Assembly (NCBI GenBank): GCA_048886645.1
Contig: JBHLKN010000006.1
Coordinates: 1-38,088 of the forward strand
Length of the DNA: 38,088 nt
Source of the DNA: Wukongarchaeum sp048886645
GTDB lineage: Archaea; Asgardarchaeota; Wukongarchaeia; Wukongarchaeales; Wukongarchaeaceae
Direction of reading: 5' to 3'
Positions 29,852-37,385 of this stretch are shown piece by piece (the first letter of the stretch is position 1; each line of letters begins with the position of its first letter). The position numbers and the translations under genes are program-made. The notes beneath the pieces are model-generated. The model saw only the letters and a program-made list of their open reading frames with translations. It had not been told where the DNA came from and made no database searches.

Positions 29852-31594
29852 TTAGTAGTAGGACCTTGTAGGATGGTTCATGATGGGCCAAGGAATAAAA
29901 ACCTTGCAAGGCTGTTCAGTATTGTCTCTTGAGTAGATTAAAACGTTTCTCATTGGAAGGTTTACAAGCTGGCTCGGTGGGAAAGGAAGTTCTATAACCT
30001 TTTTTAAGCTTATAACTTGTTGGGGAGTGCAACCAAAGAAGGTGATCGTGTTTACGATGCCCAAAACGCCTGGATCAAGCTCTTCTGGTCGTTGTGTTGC
30101 AAACTGTAACCTTAGCTTGAACTTTCTACCTTCTCTGCAGATTATTCTAGCACGAGAAACCAGGCGATTAACATAATCTTTATGCTCTTCGGAAGTAAAC
30201 TTAGGAAAGTAATTATGAGATTCATCTATGAGGATGATGGTGGGAGGTTCTATGTTTTTGGGTTTTAGTTTCCATCTTGCGACCATGTCTATTATGTGAA
30301 AAGCAATGGAGGAGAGAAGATCTATATCCGTTATGTGGTGGAGAGGTACTACAGTCACCCTTTTAGGTTTTAAAAGGTCTTTTGGACTTATGGAAGACAG
30401 GTTTTTCCCATCAAAAAGATTTTGTTCAAGGGTTAGTACTAAGCGGCGGAGAATGGCGCTTATAGTTCTTTGATCTGCTAGGCTTTCAGGGATCTTTGTT
30501 TTTTTCAACCAATGGTAGAAGGTTGCAAGGGTTTGTTTTAATCTGGATGATTGAAACATTTTCACCAAATTTGGCAATACAACGTAACCTTGAGGGCTTA
30601 GGTTTGGGAGATAGTATTGTAATTGGTGAGGCTTTAGGTCGGAAAAGTTTACTGTAAAATAAGTTATTTGAGGATCTGGGTTTCCGGGTAGTTCAGGTAC
30701 ATGTCTTAAAATTTTGAGATCTTCAACCTTTCCAGGGATCATTCCACAATCTTCCCAGATCTTTTTTTCAAACTCGTTTTTCGGGAAAATTGGTTCTTCT
30801 AATAGCCCTTTCTCATATTCGCCATGTTTGTCGAGGATTATTACGCTACCTGAAATTTTGTCGACGAACTGTTTAACATCGTTTTTACACTTGACTGTTT
30901 TTCCTTTTCCCGTTGTTCCTATAACCATTTCATGGGTGAAAAGCAGGTGAGATCTCATAACATAAGGAACAAAAGAGTTGGTTCCTTTGTCGAAAAACGG
31001 TTTTCTTCCAAGCATTAAAACACCGTAAGCTATACCTTCTCCTAAGCTTGGTAGTCCAAACATTTTTTTGATAAGATCTATGGTTGGATAGAAAACGGAG
31101 GAGCGGGGGTGGGGAGAGTAATCTACAGGACCTTTTTCTCCAAACTGGTTTATTGTGCAGAAAAGTTTTGCTTTTATGAGTATTGCTTGCTCTAGGAAAT
31201 CCAGTTTGTTTGATTCTATGAGTTCTTGGGTGGGTGTGAATTTTTCATACAGGAAGATTTCTAACTGGTCACGGGTAATGTCTGGACAGCTTATTTCAGA
31301 AACAATAGAGCCAAAGATTTCTCCTTCAAGGTAGTCCCAAATAATTAGGGGCGTTCCTATCTTCAAGCCTTTCCTATACTTTGCAGGTACAAGACAGATT
31401 ATTGAATCGCTTCCTTCACCGATTTTAACCCCTTCTTTTGCTGTTGCCACCACATACCCTATTTCCTGACTAGAATCCCATGGAGGAAGTTTTGCCTCAG
31501 TTGGGGCTTCCTCCACATATTTTAAGGGTACGGGCAATGAGTAACAATCCTCCGTATAAAAGTTAGAAGTAGAAGTTTTTAGGCTCCCCTCCAT
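29852..31594 (-). CDS. herA: HerA-family hexameric DNA translocase/helicase
   Basis: 580-residue FtsK/HerA ATPase that pumps DNA and works with the nuclease NurA in end resection or in defence. The N-terminal beta-barrel (about 40-120) is followed by the P-loop GTTGKGKT at 226-233. Walker B is IILIDESHNYFP near 452, and the arginine-finger region is LVSRARIICREGRKFKLRLQ with FATQRPEELDPGVLGIVNT. Length is normal. The ATG lies inside the last codons of nurA: the genes overlap by 16 bases, so translation is probably coupled and the partners made in fixed proportion. No mre11 or rad50 is next to it, unlike many archaeal herA-nurA loci. Confidence 0.92.
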   Translation of the reverse strand: MEGSLKTSTSNFYTEDCYSLPVPLKYVEEAPTEAKLPPWDSSQEIGYVVATAKEGVKIGEGSDSIICLVPAKYRKGLKIGTPLIIWDYLEGEIFGSIVSEISCPDITRDQLEIFLYEKFTPTQELIESNKLDFLEQAILIKAKLFCTINQFGEKGPVDYSPHPRSSVFYPTIDLIKKMFGLPSLGEGIAYGVLMLGRKPFFDKGTNSFVPYVMRSHLLFTHEMVIGTTGKGKTVKCKNDVKQFVDKISGSVIILDKHGEYEKGLLEEPIFPKNEFEKKIWEDCGMIPGKVEDLKILRHVPELPGNPDPQITYFTVNFSDLKPHQLQYYLPNLSPQGYVVLPNLVKMFQSSRLKQTLATFYHWLKKTKIPESLADQRTISAILRRLVLTLEQNLFDGKNLSSISPKDLLKPKRVTVVPLHHITDIDLLSSIAFHIIDMVARWKLKPKNIEPPTIILIDESHNYFPKFTSEEHKDYVNRLVSRARIICREGRKFKLRLQFATQRPEELDPGVLGIVNTITFFGCTPQQVISLKKVIELPFPPSQLVNLPMRNVLIYSRDNTEQPCKVFIPWPIMNHPTRSYY

Positions 31595-32826
31595 CGTTTT
31601 GCATCATAAGGTTCTGAGAAGCTTATTCCTGCTTGTTCGAAGAGGGTTTTTTGGACGAGTCTTAAAAGTCTCCTTGTGGGTTGTCCTATTCTTACAAAAG
31701 CGTCTGCTTTTGAGATCATGAAGCTTAACTTTCCCCCGTTGAGGGCAGAATCTGCCGAAATTATGCTGGAAATCTTTTCCGTTCCCTTCTCTTCTACAAA
31801 CCAGTAGGGGATTTCTACGCGGATTAAGTCGTTATCCATTGTTTTGTAGTAAAAGAAAGAGCGCTGCTCTTCTTCATTTAATTCTACCGGGAAATTTTCG
31901 GATTTTTTCAAAAAGAAAGGGCTTCTATGACCTGGAGGAAGGAGGTCAAAAAACGCTACATCCGTTGTATCGGTGATGCCACAAGCCCGCATGACCGGGG
32001 AAGCTATAGGAGTTTTCACGATGTTTATTGAACCTATTCCCTGCTTTTTTAAAAACTGCACTTTACCGATAGCGTAGTCAAAACCTGTTTTGGAAAAAAG
32101 GGGGCCATCGTGAAATATGAGGTCTATCGAGTCTTTATAATGCTCTACACACGATATTATTGCTGCAGATTCAACAATGGATAAGGCTTGAAGTTCCGCT
32201 ATATCCACCCTATCAAAGGGTAGTTGTCCTACGAGATCGTCTGATAAGAGGTCTATTTGCCAGCGCCTAACTTCCTCTGAGACTATTCCCGGTTTTGAAG
32301 CAACGTTTAAAGCGATGTCTGCCCATAAACGGTTAGCACCGCTTTCAAAAGATAAACGGTTGTCTGGATCTTTTTGGGAATATGCAAAGGAACCTGCTCT
32401 AGCGTAAACTATGGAGAAATTAGCATTGAAAAGCGGGAGGCTTGCCCCATCAAAACCGACAAGGTTCATATTCCTGAAAACTTTGTATGGTTCTTCCAAT
32501 CTTAAATCAAAAACAAACCTTTTTCCTCCAATTTTATGATCAATCATTTCAACTCGGGAAGTATCCAAGTTTTCTAAAATCATTTCAAGCTTTTTTTTAT
32601 CATAAGGTGAACTGTTGCCTCCTAGAAGGGAGAGATTTAGCCGGGAAAAAGCCTTTTTTATAGTGGGTACTGGGTTAGAAGCATCAGAAACAGAACCGTT
32701 AGCCTCCACGGTCTTTAGAATAAAAACAGAGGCATGATCTTCTTCCTCCATCACTGCCTCATTATCATCACGATTATTTCGTTGGAAAAACCGTTCTAAA
32801 GTTACTGAAAACAGTTCTTGACTCAT
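31579..32826 (-). CDS. nurA: NurA-domain 5'-3' nuclease
   Basis: 415-residue protein with the NurA nuclease fold, which degrades DNA in complex with HerA. The N-terminal 115 residues are a variable helical region. The first catalytic motif is NLVGFDGASLP (Asp126). The second acidic site is LIFHDGPLF (Asp240), close to EHYKDSIDL. A conserved hydrophobic end follows, with ADAFVRIGQPTRRLLRLV. Length is within the NurA range (330-450). The ATG has GGTGA upstream. It sits between the AAA ATPase gene (39 bases away) and herA (16-base overlap). Catalytic metal binding is inferred from the two Asp residues; the third ligand is not pinned down. Confidence 0.9.
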   Translation of the reverse strand: MSQELFSVTLERFFQRNNRDDNEAVMEEEDHASVFILKTVEANGSVSDASNPVPTIKKAFSRLNLSLLGGNSSPYDKKKLEMILENLDTSRVEMIDHKIGGKRFVFDLRLEEPYKVFRNMNLVGFDGASLPLFNANFSIVYARAGSFAYSQKDPDNRLSFESGANRLWADIALNVASKPGIVSEEVRRWQIDLLSDDLVGQLPFDRVDIAELQALSIVESAAIISCVEHYKDSIDLIFHDGPLFSKTGFDYAIGKVQFLKKQGIGSINIVKTPIASPVMRACGITDTTDVAFFDLLPPGHRSPFFLKKSENFPVELNEEEQRSFFYYKTMDNDLIRVEIPYWFVEEKGTEKISSIISADSALNGGKLSFMISKADAFVRIGQPTRRLLRLVQKTLFEQAGISFSEPYDAKRWRGA

Positions 32827-32865
32827 GTTTTTATCACCAAAAACAATTCCCTAAATTCTCGTTTA

Positions 32866-34065
32866 TTATACATGAACACTCACCATGAGGGTTACTGGGG
32901 AAAATATGATTTCTAAAGCGTCTTTAACAGGTCTTTTAACCCTATAAAACACGTTGAGTCCTATTCTTGCTCCTACTAAAACACCTTTTGAGCTCATATC
33001 TTGGAAATGATAGCTTAAAGTTGAGGGAGCCACTTCTAACTTTTGTAAAAGTTCTTGGCCTGTAACTCCCTTCTGGATTGTAGCAAAACGTCCCCGGATG
33101 ACTACGCTTTCTAAAATCTCTCTTTTTGTTTTGCTAAACTTCAGCTTGCCTTCCACTATTTGTCGTGCTACGTCGAAACCTAAAGCTCGGGCAGAAAAGT
33201 CCACAATATCTTTATCTATTATGTCTTTTCCAAAATCGTGGGCTTGTCGCATACATTCACGAGCGATATAAAGGGCTAATCCTGGTAGTCCGAAGGAGTG
33301 CTCTGCGATAAGGTTTAATGATTCCTCTGTGAAAGGCGTGATTTCAGCGTCTTTTGACTCTTTGGTAAAATTTTCCATTCTTACAGAGTCCATTCGAGTC
33401 TTTAAGAGGGGGATGATCTCCTCTTTTTTCATCGGCCTGATCCATAAAACATCTGCAAAAAATTCGTCTTTTATTTCTGGTATATCTTGTAGCATTAAAT
33501 CGTAGACAAGGGGAGAGAGGACGCAAACAATACAGAACGGTTTTTCTCCCACCTCTGCACGAATTTCCCTACAGTATACGTCTAAACGTTCTAAAACCAT
33601 GTCAGCATGATCGATTATTAAAGCAGAAGTTTTAGAAAAGTCTGTGTCTACAAGCCATTGGTCAAATCCGTTCTTAAAATCAGCAACTTCGCCTTTATCA
33701 GGATTCCCATTGTTATTGTTAAGAATCCAAGATTTAGCATCAATATAATCCGCCATATGGCCTAATTCTTCCATCTCCTCGTTAAATAAGCGAGCAGCAT
33801 ATTTTAGGGCTATTGTTTTTCCCACATCGCCTGGACCTACTACTAAAAACCCTGTGTTTGACTTAATACATCGGGCCATTTTTTCAACGACCGATATTAA
33901 GGGATCCTTTCTTTCGTAAAAGGAATATTCATTTTTATCGGGTAGGTTATCGCTGAAGGGATCTTCTGAAAACCCAAAAGCTGCAAAGGGCATTGTGGGA
34001 ACTATTCCCTCTTCAAGCCCTCGCCTAATAGCTTCTTTTACAGCACGTTTAATATCTTGGGACAA
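32866..34065 (-). CDS. AAA ATPase with C-terminal winged helix, first gene of the NurA-HerA operon
   Basis: 399-residue AAA ATPase resembling the Orc1/Cdc6 and ExeA/TniB kind. An entry motif, AFGFSEDPFSDNLPDKNEY, precedes Walker A GPGDVGKT at 77-84. The Walker B region SALIIDHADMV has His in place of the usual catalytic Glu. ADVLWIRPMKKEEIIPLLKTRM looks like the sensor and lid segment, and SFGLPGLALYIARECM is sensor 2-like. The last 100 residues form a winged helix (TKREILESVVIRGRFATIQK, GVTGQELLQKLEVAPSTLSYHFQDM). The start is TTG 34065 with GAGGT eight bases upstream. It may load the NurA-HerA machine onto DNA or recognise target DNA. The role is inferred only from gene order. Confidence 0.82.
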   Translation of the reverse strand: MSQDIKRAVKEAIRRGLEEGIVPTMPFAAFGFSEDPFSDNLPDKNEYSFYERKDPLISVVEKMARCIKSNTGFLVVGPGDVGKTIALKYAARLFNEEMEELGHMADYIDAKSWILNNNNGNPDKGEVADFKNGFDQWLVDTDFSKTSALIIDHADMVLERLDVYCREIRAEVGEKPFCIVCVLSPLVYDLMLQDIPEIKDEFFADVLWIRPMKKEEIIPLLKTRMDSVRMENFTKESKDAEITPFTEESLNLIAEHSFGLPGLALYIARECMRQAHDFGKDIIDKDIVDFSARALGFDVARQIVEGKLKFSKTKREILESVVIRGRFATIQKGVTGQELLQKLEVAPSTLSYHFQDMSSKGVLVGARIGLNVFYRVKRPVKDALEIIFSPVTLMVSVHV

Positions 34066-34120
34066 GGGAGAGACCTCACTGAAAGTAAAACTACTTCTTA
34101 GAATAAGTTGGAAAAGTTAA

Positions 34121-34149
34121 ACTATTTAAAATTTTCGAATTATTCGAAA
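34121..34149 (-). promoter_or_regulatory. TATA box and 17-bp palindrome upstream of the AAA-nurA-herA operon
   Basis: TTTCGAAT-T-ATTCGAAA at 34133-34149 is a perfect 8-bp inverted repeat. On the minus strand it is followed within about three bases by the TATA-like TTTAAATAGT (34121-34130). A protein bound here would overlap the BRE/TATA, so the operon is probably switched rather than constitutive. The start site would lie near 34100. Confidence 0.6.
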
Positions 34150-34320
34150 TAATGAAAATCTTAAAAAAACTCGAAAAACTCAACAAACAAACACTAAACA
34201 GGAATAAAAAATAAAAAAGCTCTAAAACCAGAAAAAGAAAAAATAACACCCAAAAAACAAAAAATACCTGATCTAAAGCCTTCTCAAAAATTTTTACCAA
34301 CAAAAAAACGATATAAAAGG

Positions 34321-35640
34321 TTAAAATATGGTGGAAGTTTTTCCAATTTCTTCTCCATTTTCAAACAGTTGAACAGTTCCAAGCTGTATCAGGCTAACCT
34401 CTCTTGGATCTTCACGGGTGTAAAGCGTTAAGTTTCTGTTCTCATAGTTTATAGACTTTAAAATGCCAATACCTTTATACTCAAAATCCACACCATAAAG
34501 CCCCACAAGTAAATTTTCTAAATCCTTTTCAGACAAAACAATTACCTCCCTTCCCTCCGACACCTCACTAGCATGAAAAACTATTTCTGAAACATCACCC
34601 ATACGAACCTTATCCCTAACAACAATTAGTAAAACCTCTTCTGTCAACTCGGTATGCGAAATTTTTACCCTTGTCTTTTCCTCTAAAAAGGTAATAGCCT
34701 CCTTGGATAAAGGCTCCCCAAAACCCACATTAAATTGCGTTATAAGTAGGCGTTTTCCAAATGAAAGCGTTACAACTTTACCGCCTAAAAGGTGTTTTGC
34801 AAAAGACATCTTTCGAAGCTCTTTTCGCTCCTCCATAGACCTTAACCTTACATTTTCTGAGGCATGAACTCTTTCTATTTTTAAACCAAGACATTCCAAG
34901 GGTTCAAGAAGTGGCTTCAACTCTTCATCCTTTTGTAGAGCAACTATTAAATCAGGGTTGATAAGGGAAGCTTTTTGAAATTTTAGCTCTCTTGCATATA
35001 TTCCCCTCACAAAACCTGTTGTATCTATTATAATAGCATCACAGTTTTGGGAAAGAGCTGCGTTAACCATCTTTTTTAGGCCCACCATCACTCTGTGAAA
35101 AACCCGGTTAGGCGAGGTATGACCGATAAAGTAACCGTCTTTTAACTTAATTTCTGAGAGGAACTTGACAAAATTTCCTTTTTCAATTACTCCAAGGGCT
35201 ATTACAGTTGGGGGTCCTATGTTGCTTTGGCCTATGTCGGCGTCAATAATTCCCACCCTAAAGTTTTGTTTAAGAAGAAGGTTTGTTTGATATGTTACAA
35301 AAGTGCTTTTACCTGAGTCTATATCCCCGATAACCATCATCTTTGCGGCTTTCTTGCCCTTAAAAGATTTTATTTTGAGGGCGAACTCTTCCCCTACTTT
35401 CTTCCAAAGGGGAGATATCGTAGATTCTTCAATAAAGTTGATTTTCCCCCCAGTTCCCAAGACGATTTCTAATTTAAGCGGGGTTAAAGCTTCAATAGGT
35501 AGACTTTTGTATCTTTGCACAACAACTTGCTCTTGCGGGGAAAAAGGTGCTCCAAATATCTCTGCGGTACCTTCAACTATTTGAACCCTTGCAGCACCTT
35601 CAAGTATTAAAGTTTGACCCTCAGCCACCGCTTGAAACAA
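34321..35640 (-). CDS. Clp1/Grc3-family polynucleotide 5'-kinase
   Basis: 439-residue P-loop kinase of the Clp1/Grc3 family, which phosphorylates 5'-OH RNA (and DNA) ends in archaeal tRNA splicing and RNA repair. An N-terminal beta domain (about 1-95) precedes Walker A GDIDSGKST at 105-113. IIDADIGQSNIGPPTVIALG is the family's Walker B/lid segment, and IIDTTGFVRGIYARELKFQK is the next conserved block. The C-terminal domain has LVGLYGVDFEYKGIGILKSI. Length is normal. The start is TTG 35640, five bases after AGGTGAG. It is separated from the AAA ATPase by about 250 A+T-rich bases and so probably forms its own unit. Confidence 0.9.
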   Translation of the reverse strand: MFQAVAEGQTLILEGAARVQIVEGTAEIFGAPFSPQEQVVVQRYKSLPIEALTPLKLEIVLGTGGKINFIEESTISPLWKKVGEEFALKIKSFKGKKAAKMMVIGDIDSGKSTFVTYQTNLLLKQNFRVGIIDADIGQSNIGPPTVIALGVIEKGNFVKFLSEIKLKDGYFIGHTSPNRVFHRVMVGLKKMVNAALSQNCDAIIIDTTGFVRGIYARELKFQKASLINPDLIVALQKDEELKPLLEPLECLGLKIERVHASENVRLRSMEERKELRKMSFAKHLLGGKVVTLSFGKRLLITQFNVGFGEPLSKEAITFLEEKTRVKISHTELTEEVLLIVVRDKVRMGDVSEIVFHASEVSEGREVIVLSEKDLENLLVGLYGVDFEYKGIGILKSINYENRNLTLYTREDPREVSLIQLGTVQLFENGEEIGKTSTIF

Positions 35641-35870
35641 GGAAACTCACCTACTTTAACTGAAAAATTACCCTTCTTTTTGTTTTTCCTTTTACTGGCT
35701 TTTATTTTTTATTAACTGAGAACTTGCTTCCAATCAAACAGCCCAAATCTTATCTTTCGGAGCTCTTATGAGGAGTTCTAAAAAGTTATATTATCAAAAT
35801 TCTTATATGCGGATTTTTTTAACATTTTTAAGAAGTTTTTACACTTCTAGGGGGAAACTATAAAGCAACA

Positions 35871-36470
35871 ATGGAATGGAACAAAACCTTCGAAAACCTA
35901 GTGCCAGCATTTCATGATGATGTGGGTTATTGCGTTAAGCAAACCACAGACGGAGGATACATAATAGTTGGAGAAACACGAGACGACAGGTCAGGTTATA
36001 AAAGTGATGTTTGGCTGATTAAGACCGATGAAAACGGTTACGAGGAATGGAACCAAACCTTTGGGACAACCTACGCGGGATTGTCTCATCCGTGGAATGA
36101 TGTAGGCTATTGTGTTGAACAGACCTCAGACGAAGGATACATAATAGTAGGCGAAAAATATTCTCCTGATACTGACTCGGCTGATGTTTGGCTGATTAAG
36201 ACCAAATCAAACGGCGACCATGATTGGAATAAAACCTACGGAGGAACAGATAAAGAAGAAGGTTATTGCGTTGCGCAGACCACGGACGGAGGATACATAA
36301 TAACAGGCTATACAGAATCTTACGGTTTTTATAATACTAAAGATGTTTGGTTGATTAAAGTACCCCAAAATCCAGAGGTCTCAGAGTTTCCGTGTGGCAC
36401 AATTTTCTTAGCACTGGCAGTAATAGGCATAGTAGCTATGATGATAGTTTTAGTGAAACGCAAACACTAA
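35871..36470 (+). CDS. Repeat-containing surface protein with C-terminal membrane anchor (possibly N-truncated)
   Basis: 199-residue protein with three copies of an about 50-residue repeat: DVGYCVKQTTDGGYIIVGET, DVWLIKTDENG, WNQTFG, then DVGYCVEQTSDEGYIIVGEK and EGYCVAQTTDGGYIITGYTE. These are beta-propeller-like repeats common in archaeal and bacterial surface proteins. A full propeller needs more than three. The end, SEFPCGTIFLALAVIGIVAM and then KRKH, is a sorting-type tail: a short motif, a hydrophobic helix and a basic end. There is no signal peptide, although the tail implies export. The frame is open 13 codons upstream without a start, so the gene may be a truncated remnant of a longer one. 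Confidence 0.65.
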   Translation: MEWNKTFENLVPAFHDDVGYCVKQTTDGGYIIVGETRDDRSGYKSDVWLIKTDENGYEEWNQTFGTTYAGLSHPWNDVGYCVEQTSDEGYIIVGEKYSPDTDSADVWLIKTKSNGDHDWNKTYGGTDKEEGYCVAQTTDGGYIITGYTESYGFYNTKDVWLIKVPQNPEVSEFPCGTIFLALAVIGIVAMMIVLVKRKH

Positions 36471-36524
36471 CTCTCCCTTCTTTTTTTTGATGAGTTTTTG
36501 GCTTACGCTTTGTTTTCATATGAG

Positions 36525-36722
36525 TTATCTGTAGGGTTCGATTATTACTTTGAGGGAGTCTTCAGGTTTTGCAACTAGTTTGAAGCCTAGACCTGCTTCT
36601 GCTAAACCTAATCTGTGGGTTATCATGTCATGGACATTAACTCTGCCAGTTCTGATTAGTTCTATTGAGGTTGTGATGTCCACAGGGCTAGCGGTTAAAC
36701 CTATTGTAAAACCTGTTTGTTT
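36525..36722 (-). pseudogene. C-terminal remnant of a zinc-type alcohol dehydrogenase family gene
   Basis: An open frame of 65 codons on the minus strand, bounded by stops on both sides, ends with ELIRTGRVNVHDMITHRLGL followed by AEAGLGFKLV and SLKVIIEPYR. This is the typical C-terminus of medium-chain dehydrogenase/reductases (the threonine or alcohol dehydrogenase type). The N-terminal 280 or so residues, with the catalytic zinc and cofactor-binding domain, are absent and no suitable start exists. It is a relic. Confidence 0.75.
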
Positions 36723-36734
36723 TTAGGTTTTTTC

Positions 36735-37226
36735 ATGGTTTTCTTTCAGAAGGTTAAGGATCCCTTCGATTTGGCAAAGTGGATCACCATGGCGGTGGCG
36801 AAGAAGGGGCGTAAGAAGGCGTTTCTTTCCAGGCGGTAGGTAGACTCTTTGAGGAGGGATGTGGTGAAGCTTTTGGTGGAGCGGGAAGTAGGGCTGGCCT
36901 GTTTAGATAATCTTTGCTACTGATTCGACCTAGTAAGACAGCTTCTTCTAAGGATAGGTAAAAGGCTGGATCGCGCTTGGGGGTTCTCCTACGCCGTTAT
37001 AGATCATTCTATCCTCCTTAAGAAGAAGCTGGGGATCATCTGCAAGAAAGGGAGCTTAACTCAAGCTTTGGAAACCCTTAGAAACCGGGTTAAACAGGGG
37101 CAACGCTGGAAAATCTCAGAGGTGAATTTACACCATGAGAAAACAGGTTTTATGACCGTCTACGACCTCTTCCTGCAAAAAATCAAAAGATTCGAAAAGA
37201 ACAACATACCCCAAGAAAAAACATAA
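36735..37226 (+). pseudogene. Frame of 164 codons interrupted by in-frame TAG and TGA
   Basis: From ATG 36735 one frame runs to TAA 37224-37226, with TAG at 36837-36839 and TGA at 36921-36923. The three pieces begin MVFFQKVKDPFDLAKWITMA, DSLRRDVVKLLVEREVGLAC and FDLVRQLLLRIGKRLDRAWG. The last piece is open for 100 codons and continues with SYAVIDHSILLKKKLGII. Composition is basic and helical. The family was not recognised. Two different stops in one frame make decay the simplest reading. It follows a dehydrogenase relic, so this segment is a region of gene loss. Confidence 0.6.
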
Positions 37227-37385
37227 AAAAACCTAAAAACTAAACATTTCTACAATAGGTTTAATTTAGCACAATATTTAATAATGGTTAAAATACAAGT
37301 CTGTTGCCTTACAAAATATCAAAAGAGAAAAACTTCAAGAATTAGTGAAAATAGTATATTTAGTGATTATGAGGTGGGAAATATA

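Noticed and set aside
34091..34303. 70-codon minus-strand frame upstream of the AAA ATPase
   Set aside because: Nearly all Phe, Leu and Ser from T-rich DNA, and it runs over the operon's TATA box and palindrome.
36837..36839. In-frame TAG as a pyrrolysine codon
   Set aside because: The same frame also has an in-frame TGA, the protein is not a methylamine methyltransferase, and no pyl gene is visible here.
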